Shown here: piece after piece, positions 37,173 through 46,339 of the stretch | Layout: each line of letters opens with the position of its first letter | Position numbering within the stretch: the stretch's first letter is position 1 | From: Phoenicibacter congonensis | GTDB taxonomy: Bacteria; Actinomycetota; Coriobacteriia; Coriobacteriales; Eggerthellaceae | Assembly: GCF_900169485.1 (NCBI RefSeq) | Contig: NZ_LT821227.1 | Location: 1,383,957-1,447,956 of the forward strand | Length of the DNA stretch: 64,000 bases | Direction of reading: 5' to 3' | Made by a program: the position numbers and the translations under genes | The notes under the pieces: model-generated | The model's database searches: none | Told to the model about the DNA's origin: nothing | Seen by the model: the letters and a program-made list of their open reading frames with translations, nothing else

Positions 37173-37739
37173 TTAATCTGCAACCCTATTAATATACTCT
37201 TTTAGCTCCTTGAATGCAACATCTAGGTCGTCATTTACAATTATCTTCTCGTACTGCTCGGCGCACTCGAGCTCGAACTCAGCAGCCTGCATTCTCTTTC
37301 TAATTGATTCTTCGGAATCGGTGTTACGGCCTCGAAGCCTGCTCTCGAGAATTTCTAACGAAGGAGGCATAATAAAAACGCTGTGACACCCTGGGCACTT
37401 TTTCATTACATCTGAAGCACCCTGAACTTCGATTTCCAAAAGGACAACATCCCCATTGTCTAAATGATCATGAATATATTTACGAGGAGTCCCATAAAGA
37501 TTGCCACTGTATTCAGCCCATTCAAGAAACCCATTTTGTTCAATTGATTCTTTGAATTCATCGCGAGACATAAAATAATAGGATTTGCCGTTCGTCTCTC
37601 CCTCGCGTGGCTGACGCGAGGTTGCTGAAACACTCAGCCAAACTCCGTCGACATCATCGAGCAACTTTTTAATAAGCGTTCCTTTACCGCCACCTGATGG
37701 CGATGAAATAATAACTAGTTTTTCGTATTCATTTTCCAT
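37173..37739 (-). CDS. gmk: Guanylate kinase
   Basis: 188 residues from the ATG at 37739; the upstream extension of the frame crosses a REP copy and is not used. P-loop IISSPSGGGKGTLIKKLL, GMP-binding SVSATSRQPREGE and GKSYYFMSRDEF, lid RNTDSEESIRKRM. It phosphorylates GMP to GDP. No Shine-Dalgarno is present; TACACT ends 7 nt before the ATG, which suggests a leaderless transcript starting right beside the repeat array. Confidence 0.95.
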   Translation of the reverse strand: MENEYEKLVIISSPSGGGKGTLIKKLLDDVDGVWLSVSATSRQPREGETNGKSYYFMSRDEFKESIEQNGFLEWAEYSGNLYGTPRKYIHDHLDNGDVVLLEIEVQGASDVMKKCPGCHSVFIMPPSLEILESRLRGRNTDSEESIRKRMQAAEFELECAEQYEKIIVNDDLDVAFKELKEYINRVAD

Positions 37740-37782
37740 AGAAAGTAGTGTAGCGCAGTTGCGGAGGAAGTACAGGAGTTTA

Positions 37783-38080
37783 TGTCTGGCACCAGTACTG
37801 AACGTCATTCACTAGCGTTGAAATTCATGACTGGCACTAATGCTTTGCGTCTGTCACCAGTGCTGCGAATTCATGACTGGCACTAATGATTTGCGTTTGT
37901 TACGATTGCTGCATGTCTTTTTCTAGCGTTAAAATTCATGACTGGCACTAATGAAACATCACTAATCAATCACGTCTGTCACCAGTGCTGGGAATCCATG
38001 ACTGGTACTAATGAAGCATTAGCATTGATTCATCACTGGCGTTAGTGCACAATAACTGTTTCATGACTGGCACTTTTGCG
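37783..38080 (+). repeat. REP cluster upstream of gmk, linked to RAYT copy 2
   Basis: About twelve plus-oriented repeats of the TGACTGGCACTAATG and CGTCTGTCACCAGTG subtypes. The same subtypes and linkers (GATTTGCGTTTGTTACGATTG, AACTGTTTCATGACTGGCAC) recur next to RAYT copy 3 at 62700-63048. Confidence 0.9.
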
Positions 38081-38408
38081 AGGGAGATAGCAAGTTACGA
38101 AAAGACTAAGCAGAAATCACGAGAATAACGCCGGAAAATGCAAAATAAGCGAATTCTCAGGGATTGTTTAAAGGGCAAAAAATACCGCAAAACAAAACAA
38201 AACAAGCCATGAACTAGCCAAAAAGTTCAAGTGAAACTAATGACAACGCTTCAATTAGAGTGAACTTTCGTCTAGTACAGAGTAAGGTCAACTGTAAGTA
38301 TCAGATGTCGTGTTCTCACAACTCAGCAGCACAAAAACTTATATGACAAAACGAAATACCTCGCCCAGAACTCTCAGTTTTAAAATTGCTAAAGTTATAA
38401 AGACATCT
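38081..38408 (-). repeat. Non-coding flank shared by RAYT copies 2 and 3
   Basis: From GATAGCAAGTTACGAAAAGA to the RAYT stop this 330 bp is nearly the same as 63049-63370, with scattered substitutions and small indels. It contains no ORF of note. Because it moves together with the transposase, it may be part of the mobile unit. Confidence 0.8.
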
Positions 38409-39179
38409 TTACGTCGCAAGAATGCCAACTTGATGCCTAGTCAGACCCGTGACCCGAGAAATTTGATTTATATTAGATCCAAGTTTTAGAAGCGACTTCA
38501 CAAGTTTTCTTAAAAGTGACCTGGACAGAGCAGATATTTTGCCAAGATTTTTCTCTTTCACAATTCGTTTCACCGCATCAATCACCAACATATCCGATGG
38601 CGTGCTGTTTGGAATCACTTCGAACTCTTTCTCGTCATCGGGACTCATTTGACTCTCGGCAACATCATGTGTGTACTGCTTGAGATACGAAATCGAGAGC
38701 GTAGTATCCAGGATTTCCTTAGCTTTAGCATCGATTTTTTCAGAATCTAGATCCTTGAATGAAGACCACTTGTAATTTTCTGCCCGCTTGGCCATTCCCG
38801 CCTTGACGGGGTTGTTGAAAATGTATGCGGCGGTTTGCAAAAATTGCAGCTCATCCTGCACAGGTTTCGAATAAAAACGCGAATTCCACAAGGTGCCCGA
38901 CCGGCCATATTTTCGATTAAACCACTTAACGTACCGCGACCCAATGGATCTAAAAACCTTGTCGCACTTTTTAATGTCCCCATAAAACAGCGCATGAATG
39001 TGGTTCGACATCAGCACGTAGGCGAGCAACACTATCCCGAACTTATCGCATGCATTTTGCAGGCATTCAATGTAATACCCACGGTCCTCATCAGAATAAA
39101 AAATTACCTGGTCGTTGTGCCCTTTTTGCCCGATATTTAGAACCCCAATCGGAGAGTTGCATCTTGGCGGTCTTGACAT
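38409..39179 (-). CDS. REP-associated tyrosine transposase (RAYT), copy 2
   Basis: 256 residues with the Y1 nuclease His-x-His in VLMSNHIHALFYGDIKKC near residue 58, candidate catalytic Tyr in TAAYIFNNPVKAGMA near 120, and a C-terminal helix-turn-helix-like end (LLKLGSNINQISRVTGLTRH). It is nearly identical to copy 3 and clearly diverged from copy 1. An AGGAG site precedes the ATG. It sits between two REP arrays of the CTGTCACC and TGACTGGCAC subtypes. Confidence 0.92.
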   Translation of the reverse strand: MSRPPRCNSPIGVLNIGQKGHNDQVIFYSDEDRGYYIECLQNACDKFGIVLLAYVLMSNHIHALFYGDIKKCDKVFRSIGSRYVKWFNRKYGRSGTLWNSRFYSKPVQDELQFLQTAAYIFNNPVKAGMAKRAENYKWSSFKDLDSEKIDAKAKEILDTTLSISYLKQYTHDVAESQMSPDDEKEFEVIPNSTPSDMLVIDAVKRIVKEKNLGKISALSRSLLRKLVKSLLKLGSNINQISRVTGLTRHQVGILAT

Positions 39180-39211
39180 TTTGTCTCCTCTTTCTCGCGA
39201 AGTCTTAATTG

Positions 39212-39310
39212 TTGATAAATAAGCCTAGTCATAAAAGTGAAGAAAAATAAGAAAGAAATGGTTATCCAAAACTGATGATTTAAGTGTTGAATAAGTGAAC
39301 ATCAAGATGA
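39212..39310 (-). repeat. Conserved RAYT 5' flank module, copy 2
   Basis: AAGCCTAGTC..., GTGAAGAAAAATAAGAAAGAA..., AAGTGTTGAATAAGTGAA: same ordered blocks as upstream of RAYT copy 1 and upstream of comEA. It could hold the transposase promoter or an element end. Confidence 0.55.
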
Positions 39311-39371
39311 TGATTTTGTAAAAAATAAGTCTATGCTGGGTAATCTCGAAGATAATTTCAGCAGAAATTGA

Positions 39372-40270
39372 TGTCTGTCACCATTGCTGGCTCAACCGAC
39401 GATTTCTGCATTCATGTCTGTCACCAGTGAAATTTATAGGCAGAGCTGTGAAAATTGAGTCAAAAAAGTCAAGATAATTAGTAAAAACGAATTTTTGCTA
39501 CAAATGAACAATTCATAAAAACACCTTTATACAGGTAATTTCCCGATAAATCCCACAGTAAATTACCGATACATCACAAAATAATTGAACGAACCAAGTC
39601 AACTGTAGTTACTAATCATTACATCTGCGAACAATGTGTTATGCCTACCACCAGTGCAAGATCAGTACGACATGACTGACACCAATGAGACATGTCTGAA
39701 ACCAGAACTAAAGACTATCATCTAATCCCGAATTCATGTCTGTCACCAGCGCTTGAAGACTGTCTTCAATGGCAGCACTTAAACATGCAATCTTGAATTC
39801 ATGTCTGTCACCAATGTAACACGTTTGTCACTTTTGCGAATTAGTTCAGCCTGATTTCTTTGAACCAAATGTATGTCTGGCACCAGTGGCTAACGACTGT
39901 CACCTTGCGAATTGAATAAATTTGCTATTAAACAGAACATTCAGCTGGAGCTGGTAACCCATGATGCAATGCGTCATGTCTGACACCAATGCAAGAAGTC
40001 TGACACCAACGCTATAAACTAGCCACAAGGCTTTTCGCAACAACTTAAAAGGCGCTGGCCAATAACGTCAACGCCATGAAATAAGTAAATTAAACAATTT
40101 AAAAACATGTCTGGCACAAATGTGGTTGGACTGACTCTTTTGCTAATTGCAGTCGATTTTTCTTTGACACCAAATTCATGTTTGGCACTAGTGCGTTATG
40201 ACTGTCACCTTTGACTGACCTGCAACTGCAAAACATGACTGGCACCAGTGACTGATGACTCACCAGTGCC
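39372..40270 (+). repeat. REP array between RAYT copy 2 and dmsB
   Basis: About twenty plus-oriented copies, enriched in the CTGTCACC type, with irregular spacing and long AT-rich gaps (for example 39430-39640). No gene is supported between 39180 and 40327. Confidence 0.88.
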
Positions 40271-40327
40271 GGCGAAAAGATCGCCAGCACCAGCACCAAC
40301 CGCGCAATCACTGCCACCAAAAAACTT

Positions 40328-40846
40328 CTACTTAAAAAGAACCAGCGTGTTCGGACGAGTGTCCCCTTCTACTCCCTTCGCATCAGGATGCGCCCTTTGT
40401 AACTCGTCGAGGTCGCCAAACTCGAGCGCACGTGAGTTGCAAACATCCATGCAAGCTGGATTCTGCCCGTCTTTTGTAAGGTCAAAGCAGAAGTCACACT
40501 TCATACTCTTCTTCTTATCAGAATCGATTGTTGGCGCGCCAAAAGGACAAGCTTTCGCACATTTTCCGCAACCAATGCAAACGTCTAGGTCGACCTTTAC
40601 AACTCCAAGCTCGTTGTCGCGACTCATTGCGCCAGATGGACAATTTTCCACGCATGCAGGGTTCTTGCAATTATTGCAGCTTCTTGAGTGATAGCTCATT
40701 CTCACATGAGGAAACGAACCCCACACCTGGCTGTTCACAAAACGAAGATTAAAACCAGCATCAAGATTACGCTTGTCTTTGCATGTGACAACACAAGCCT
40801 TGCAACCTGTACACTTAGTTTCATCGATAAAAAATCCTCTAGCCAT
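40328..40846 (-). CDS. dmsB: DmsB-like four-cluster ferredoxin subunit
   Basis: 172 residues with four cysteine groups for [4Fe-4S] clusters: CTGCKACVVTCKDKR, CNNCKNPACVENC, CIGCGKCAKACPFG, and CDFC...NPACMDVC. It passes electrons to the molybdopterin subunit. Its ATG overlaps the dmsA stop by 8 nt. No dmsC membrane anchor follows, only REP sequence. Confidence 0.92.
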   Translation of the reverse strand: MARGFFIDETKCTGCKACVVTCKDKRNLDAGFNLRFVNSQVWGSFPHVRMSYHSRSCNNCKNPACVENCPSGAMSRDNELGVVKVDLDVCIGCGKCAKACPFGAPTIDSDKKKSMKCDFCFDLTKDGQNPACMDVCNSRALEFGDLDELQRAHPDAKGVEGDTRPNTLVLFK

Positions 40847-43418
40847 CTAACTTCACCGCCAAATCAACTTTCCAATCTTCTTCAAGAGATACGCTCGACT
40901 TCCTCATATCTGCAATACAAGCATTCCACGACTCTACGTCTGGCCCCGATGGAAAATCGCCCGTCAAAACATTAGGAGAGCCGGCGATGCATCTTCCGTC
41001 TTTCATGTCTACCCAAACACCCTCATGAATGACAATGACGCCAGGCATAACGCGCTCAGTGATGTGAAGTTTACGCAGAATTTTTCCACGAGAATTAAAG
41101 ATTTCAATCACTTCGCCCTCTTTGAAGCCCTTTTCTTTTGCGTCAATAGGATTGACCTCAAGCTCATACGGAAAAGCCTCACGCAAATAATTCACCTGAT
41201 TAAACACGGTGTGTGTTCCACGCAAATCATGAATACCAAGCACTTGATAGGGATACTCACCTTTAACGCCATTCTCAAAATCTTTGAAAGTCGCTTCATA
41301 TCCTTCAGTTGGCGGAACATATTTAGCATAGGCATATCCCTTGTTCCAACCAGCTTTATCAACAGCTTTCTTCAAAGCCTTGCAATAAAGCTCAATCTTT
41401 CCACTCTCGGTTTTAATCGGATTGGCCTCAGGATTTTGACGAAGCTTCTTATTAGCAATGTAGCCATAGTTGTCACCAAGATGACGTTCCACTTGATAAA
41501 TTCCGGCCTTCTTCAGTTCAAGAATAGGAACACGACCATACTGAGGTTTACCTTTCACTCCTAGTTCTTTGAGATCATCTTCAGTAACGCTCACGAGCTT
41601 TTCATAATCCTTGCCGTTTTCCTTAACAACTGTTGTGCCAGCAATGATGTTATAGCAGCGCTGTTTGTTATTCACAGGGTTTGCCTGATAGGCATCAACT
41701 CCAAGGCGCTTTGCAATTTCTTCAGCAATCCATGCATCGTCTTTTGACTCAAAATATGGCTCAATTACTTTTTCTGTCCATATAATCGCTTCACGATTTC
41801 CTTGTAAAACCTCACCTTCTTTTTCCCATGGAGTAGTCACAGGAAGGACAACGTCAGAATATTGACATTCTGGCGTAAATGTATAGTGGTTCGTCACAAC
41901 AAAATCGACTTTGTGGTGCGCTTCGATGCCTTTGTTCACGTTGTTGGTCTGATTTAATGTCGCGCTGTGGCTGTGATAAATCACATGAATATCAAGCGGT
42001 TTTAATCCATTTTTGCCATCGCGCCATGTGCCAGAGACAATGTCTTGCCAGTGATGGTTTGTGCAAAGTTTAGGCTTAGACAGAGGATTTTTGATTTCCT
42101 CGATTCTGTCTTTGCCTTTCTTGATGAGGTTAGGACCACCGTTAGTCGACGACTCTTGAGAACTACAAGAGAAGGCTCCACCTTTAATTCCCATGTTGCC
42201 CGTCAAACTACCAAGTGCCATTTGTGCTAGGCAAACATGCTGAGCCTTCTCAACACGAGCAGAATTCCAGCTGAAGAGACAAGTTGTAGGCTTGTTTTTG
42301 ATAATCATCTCGGCGATTTTGTTGATGTCCTCAACAGGGGTTCCGCAGATTTTCGATGCCCATTCAGGTGTCTTTGGTTCATTATCATATGTTCCAAGGA
42401 CATAATCCATGTAGTTTTCTTCCACATTAGCACCCTCTGGCATATGATCAGCGTCAAAACCGATAGTGCAACGATTAAGGAAGTCCCAATCTATGATGCT
42501 GCCTCCAGCTTCTTTGTCCTTCTGAATAATTACATAGGACAAAGCGAGAAGTAAAGTAGTGTCTGTTGCGGGTCGAATAGGGTAATATTCATCGGCAAGT
42601 ACAGCCGCCGTTCTCGTAAACATTGGATCAATGCAAATGATTTTCGCGCCAGCCTCTTTTGCTCTTCTCAAGTTCAAAAGTGGCATGCCCATTGAAGATT
42701 GTGCAGGATTGCATCCCCACAAAATAATCAGTTTTGCATTCATCAAATCCATGCGGTCATTCAAGCAGTGGCTCTTTGCAGTAACACCACAAATTGGCTC
42801 CATTGCCTTGTTCCAGCATCCCTTAGAACGGCTGCCAGACTTTGCAACATATCCACCATAAAGCGCGAGTGTGCGCTTCATTTCACCACCATCAAGAAGG
42901 TAAATGGATTTATTGCCATAATTCTGCTTGGCTTTTTTGAGTTGTGAAGCTACGATGTCGAGTGCCTCATCCCAAGATATGCGCTCCCACGTGTCTCTTC
43001 CGCGCATGTCTTTACCTTTTTTGCCTTCTGGGTCAAAATGCTTGCGCTTCATTGGGTATTTTAAACGCTCTTTTCCAACGATTTGAAGTCTCTCCGAAAG
43101 ACCTCTGACACATGCCCTTTGTTGAGGGTAGTCATAGGAATCGGGGTGGGAATCGTCGGTTTTTAGTCTCACAATTGTGTCGCCTTTGACCTGCGCTTTT
43201 AAGCAACAAGTGCCACCACAATTGTGCCAGCAAGGTGCGTTTTTCCAAACTGCCTCACCTGTAGCCTCTTCAGCCTTTTTGAATGCGTCTTCCTCGACAA
43301 CATTTGATAGTTTATTAGTGCAGCCATCAAGCATCGTGGCTGCACTAAGCACAGCAAGTCCCTTGAGGAAGGTTCTTCGGCTGAAATCCCTCCCCTTCAA
43401 GGTTTCTTCAAGATTCAT
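40839..43418 (-). CDS. dmsA: Tat-exported molybdopterin oxidoreductase, DMSO reductase family
   Basis: 859 residues. Twin-arginine signal SRRTFLKGLAVLSAATMLDGC near 14-34; the final LDGC could also be a lipobox. Cluster motif CWHNCGGTCC...CVRG near 58-105 binds one [4Fe-4S]. Then come the molybdopterin-guanine-dinucleotide domains (KAKLIILWGCNPAQS near 228, SLTGNMGIKGGAFSCS near 408) and a C-terminal dinucleotide-binding domain (HDLRGTHTVFNQVNYLREAFP). AGGAG precedes the ATG. The substrate is unknown: S-oxides, N-oxides, or aromatic dehydroxylation as known in gut Coriobacteriia relatives. Confidence 0.93.
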   Translation of the reverse strand: MNLEETLKGRDFSRRTFLKGLAVLSAATMLDGCTNKLSNVVEEDAFKKAEEATGEAVWKNAPCWHNCGGTCCLKAQVKGDTIVRLKTDDSHPDSYDYPQQRACVRGLSERLQIVGKERLKYPMKRKHFDPEGKKGKDMRGRDTWERISWDEALDIVASQLKKAKQNYGNKSIYLLDGGEMKRTLALYGGYVAKSGSRSKGCWNKAMEPICGVTAKSHCLNDRMDLMNAKLIILWGCNPAQSSMGMPLLNLRRAKEAGAKIICIDPMFTRTAAVLADEYYPIRPATDTTLLLALSYVIIQKDKEAGGSIIDWDFLNRCTIGFDADHMPEGANVEENYMDYVLGTYDNEPKTPEWASKICGTPVEDINKIAEMIIKNKPTTCLFSWNSARVEKAQHVCLAQMALGSLTGNMGIKGGAFSCSSQESSTNGGPNLIKKGKDRIEEIKNPLSKPKLCTNHHWQDIVSGTWRDGKNGLKPLDIHVIYHSHSATLNQTNNVNKGIEAHHKVDFVVTNHYTFTPECQYSDVVLPVTTPWEKEGEVLQGNREAIIWTEKVIEPYFESKDDAWIAEEIAKRLGVDAYQANPVNNKQRCYNIIAGTTVVKENGKDYEKLVSVTEDDLKELGVKGKPQYGRVPILELKKAGIYQVERHLGDNYGYIANKKLRQNPEANPIKTESGKIELYCKALKKAVDKAGWNKGYAYAKYVPPTEGYEATFKDFENGVKGEYPYQVLGIHDLRGTHTVFNQVNYLREAFPYELEVNPIDAKEKGFKEGEVIEIFNSRGKILRKLHITERVMPGVIVIHEGVWVDMKDGRCIAGSPNVLTGDFPSGPDVESWNACIADMRKSSVSLEEDWKVDLAVKLDG

Positions 43419-43846
43419 TAGTCCTTTACTCCTAAATTTTGAATATTTATTACTATTTAGTTTTTAAAATCAGGAAAGCTCAGTACTCTCCCGAGAATTT
43501 AACAGAATTTCACAACTCGTTTCTTGAACAAGAAGCAGAGTTCTGTGTATTTATTACTAAACCTACCCATCTCTAACGCTTTGCCAATAGAAACAGATTG
43601 TTGTCAAATGCAAATTAATTGAGTTCGGTCACTCAAATGCAGCTTAAACTACTCTATTTTTAATCTCTAGACAAAACTTCAAATTACCTAAAGAATTCAA
43701 GAATCCTCCTCCTTATTAACAAAAAGAGAACAGATTCAAACTTCAAGGTCCAGAGCGAGAAGAGCTTTTGGCAGAAAATTGGTTTTGCAGAAAACAAGCG
43801 CGAGGAATTGACTGTCCCTCTACAAAATGAGCAAACTACTCATCAC
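43419..43846. other. Intergenic region upstream of dmsA
   Basis: AT-rich, without REP copies or a supported gene. It separates torD from dmsA, so dmsA probably has its own promoter here. I could not find a convincing FNR- or CRP-like palindrome. Confidence 0.35.
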
Positions 43847-44506
43847 TTATAAATTAGGCATAAAAGCCTTATCTTCCTCACAAACGATTTTTACCATCGA
43901 GGCGAATAGCAAATAGTAAACGCTGGCATTATCTTTTAATGAATCAATAAATTCATCAATCCATGAGAGGATGTGTTTGCAAATAAAATTTTGGATGTCA
44001 CTCAGAAGTTGTTTGTTGCCTCCTTGAATGACAGAGTCAATGTTTTTAAGCTCCCGGCTCGAGAGCTTGCTTAAAAAATCGAGTTCAATTGCAATGTGAT
44101 CACCAGGCAAATGATTGTCTTCAACCTTATATCCATAGCGGCGATACATCGCTTTTGCCTGACCGTCGGTCTCCTGGAAAAGTAGCTGCTCCTTATTAGT
44201 GTAGCTAGACTGCCAGGGGGAAACGTTAATCCCGCATGGATCAAAAAAGAGATTGTAATATTCTTGCGAGAGAGCTTGAGTGAACTCCTCAAGATTAGTT
44301 TCCCGAAGTTTTTCTCTTAAAGATAAGCACAGCGCATGAAGCTCGATATTGTTATCAGCCAATGGGAAATAGTCTTCATTGAGCATTCCCCAAAGCGTCG
44401 TGCAAAAAGCGTTTGTAGGGCTGTCCATAAAGACCATGCTCATGAAACTATAGAACTCTTCTTTTTCCTGCAGAAAATTGAAGATATCTGTTTTATCGTT
44501 GTCCAC
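43847..44506 (-). CDS. TorD/DmsD-family molybdoenzyme chaperone
   Basis: 219 residues, largely helical, with a GTG start after GGAG. The segment YYNLFFDPCGINVSPWQSSYTNKE near 88 and DHIAIELDFLSKLSS near 135 match the redox-enzyme maturation protein family. It binds the Tat signal of the reductase and holds it until cofactor loading. It lies upstream of dmsA in the same direction, so DmsA is its likely client. Confidence 0.88.
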   Translation of the reverse strand: MDNDKTDIFNFLQEKEEFYSFMSMVFMDSPTNAFCTTLWGMLNEDYFPLADNNIELHALCLSLREKLRETNLEEFTQALSQEYYNLFFDPCGINVSPWQSSYTNKEQLLFQETDGQAKAMYRRYGYKVEDNHLPGDHIAIELDFLSKLSSRELKNIDSVIQGGNKQLLSDIQNFICKHILSWIDEFIDSLKDNASVYYLLFASMVKIVCEEDKAFMPNL

Positions 44507-44579
44507 TCTTTACTCCATTAGCGATTTTTAAATCATATTTGTTCGTTGAGGCGCGCGATTAGCAATCACCTTAAAATCA

Positions 44580-44614
44580 TGTCTGGCACCAGCGATTCAT
44601 GTCTGACACAATTG
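44580..44614 (+). repeat. Two isolated REP copies
   Basis: TGTCTGGCACCAGCG and TGTCTGACACAATTG, upstream of the chaperone gene. Confidence 0.8.
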
Positions 44615-45135
44615 CGAACAGTGCTTAATTTCAAATTTCTATTTGAAGGATTCTAACAAACAGACGAGGAACCGCGGAGGACTCTCAATCGAATCCCCCC
44701 CGTCCTCATAGTATTTAAATCATTTCTTGCTTGCTCTGCAAAAAAGCCTTCCGATGCATTTCTTGACAGGAGAAACTCTCAGTCAAATACCTTCATACGA
44801 CAACTGACTAAGTCCTCAACTAATAGCATTCAAGTGAGCTTCAAAAATCGCAATTGGCTTTTAAGCATTCAACTTACAAGTTACATAGCTCTTTTCTTAA
44901 TCTAGAAATCATTTACCTATTGCTTATCGTCAAGAATAGCAACTTAAAAACTCTTCCTTGACTGTCAAAGCCTGGTCAGTTTCTCATTTAAGTTCCAACA
45001 AATCAACTAAACATTGGCTTTCTTTTGTGTTAATAAAATTCTTAACAGTTTCTTAAAAAAATTTAAGTGCTTTCCAAACACACCATCCTCGATTAAATGA
45101 GTTGTGTTAACAGACAGTGTGAATAATCGAAAATG
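44615..45135. other. Intergenic region between the chaperone and thioredoxin genes
   Basis: No supported gene. A short inverted repeat GAGGAC (44677-44682) with GTCCTC (44702-44707) is the only structure seen. A TATAAT box at 45136-45141 serves the downstream thioredoxin-like gene. Confidence 0.4.
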
Positions 45136-45163
45136 TATAATGGACCGTAGGAAAAGGAGACTC

Positions 45164-45730
45164 ATGTTTATCCAAAGAAGTAAACGATATTTTCTCACGT
45201 TATTAATTCTTACAGTTTTCTTCGCGCTCTCCCTTGCGGGGTGCGCATCTAATAATTCAACATGGTCGAACAATGCGGAGGACGAAGTGAAACAGCAACT
45301 TACTGAGATGCCAAATTTCGAATCGACGGACCTTGATGGCAACACGATTACGGGAGATGTTTTCTCAAACAAAAAGTTCACGGTGGTTAACTTTTGGGGA
45401 ACCTACTGTTCACCGTGCATTAGCGAAATGCAGGATTTAGCTGAATGGTCTAAAGGTATGGAGCCTGACATTCAATTAATCGGCGTGGTTTGCGATGTTG
45501 ATTCAAAAGGTAGCTCAAGTTTTGACACAGCGGTTGAAATTTGCAACTCTAAAGGTGTGAAATTCACTAACGTGCTTGCAAACGATTCGCTGGCACCTGC
45601 AATTCAAACTCTCGTAGGAATTCCAACTACATATATAGTAGATAGCAATCGACAAGTTGTGGCTGGCCCAATTGTTGGAGCACAGGTAGACGCATATAAG
45701 CAAGCGTTACAAGACTGCCTGGCAAAATAA
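45164..45730 (+). CDS. TlpA-like thioredoxin-fold lipoprotein
   Basis: 188 residues from the ATG at 45164, preceded by AAGGAGA. The N-terminus is a lipoprotein signal (YFLTLLILTVFFALSLAGCAS). The mature part is a thioredoxin fold with active site VVNFWGTYCSPCISEM (Cys-Ser-Pro-Cys) and the cis-Pro loop LVGIPTTYIVDSNRQVV. It acts outside the membrane as a disulfide reductase or oxidase. It begins a plus-strand set with the CXXC peptide and polyferredoxin genes, opposite to the dms genes. Confidence 0.92.
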   Translation: MFIQRSKRYFLTLLILTVFFALSLAGCASNNSTWSNNAEDEVKQQLTEMPNFESTDLDGNTITGDVFSNKKFTVVNFWGTYCSPCISEMQDLAEWSKGMEPDIQLIGVVCDVDSKGSSSFDTAVEICNSKGVKFTNVLANDSLAPAIQTLVGIPTTYIVDSNRQVVAGPIVGAQVDAYKQALQDCLAK

Positions 45731-45992
45731 TCTTTCCTAGCCATCAACAGAATCAATAAAAACAAAGTCCTTCAGAAAAGAAATAGATAAATTTACCTTG
45801 GCGTGCACTTTTCTCTAATAGTGTGCAAGGATTCTATTGAAAAGTGAAGACAGATTTAAACGAAAGTTGTAGGCAATGCGATAAACAAAAAAACAAGAGA
45901 AGAACAGGTTTAAAAAGGATAAGACCATAAACCAACAATAGGATTTAAATACTTGATTGATAACTCAGGGAACTTTTCCATCGGAGAAAATA

Positions 45993-46157
45993 GTGGACAA
46001 GAAGATTTTTCAGGACAATAAAACTAAATTAATAGCAACTATTGCCTTGCTTGTTGTCGCAGTTTCTTTTATCGCAGTCGGGATTGCTAGAGGCGAAATT
46101 GAGGTTGTGTTCACGAGAGCAGTTAACATATGCCTCGAATGCATTGGCCTCGGTTAA
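45993..46157 (+). CDS. Small membrane protein with C-terminal CXXC (CD1871A-like)
   Basis: 54 residues from the GTG at 45993, chosen because GGAGAAA lies just upstream of it; the TTG at 45957 is less likely. One membrane helix (LIATIALLVVAVSFIAVGIARG) is followed by EVVFTRAVNICLECIGLG, a conserved short tail with CLEC. Such peptides typically sit between TlpA-like and 4Fe-4S membrane proteins, as here, and may shuttle electrons or metal. Confidence 0.75.
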   Translation: MDKKIFQDNKTKLIATIALLVVAVSFIAVGIARGEIEVVFTRAVNICLECIGLG

Positions 46158-46339
46158 TCCCAGGCATTAGCCGAAATAATCAACTAGCCTTCGTTCTCTA
46201 CAAAGAGAAAAAAATGCTCTTTGTGCGTTTCGCAAATAAGAAAAAGCGAAATTAGGCTCTTTCAAAGCAACGAATTATGTAAGTCGCACCATTTTCTATT
46301 CCATAGACTTCATGTTCAAAAAAATAAAACTGAGGAAAG

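Noticed and set aside
43419..43846. FNR/CRP-type operator upstream of dmsA
   Set aside because: No palindrome close to TTGAT-N4-ATCAA or TGTGA-N6-TCACA was seen.
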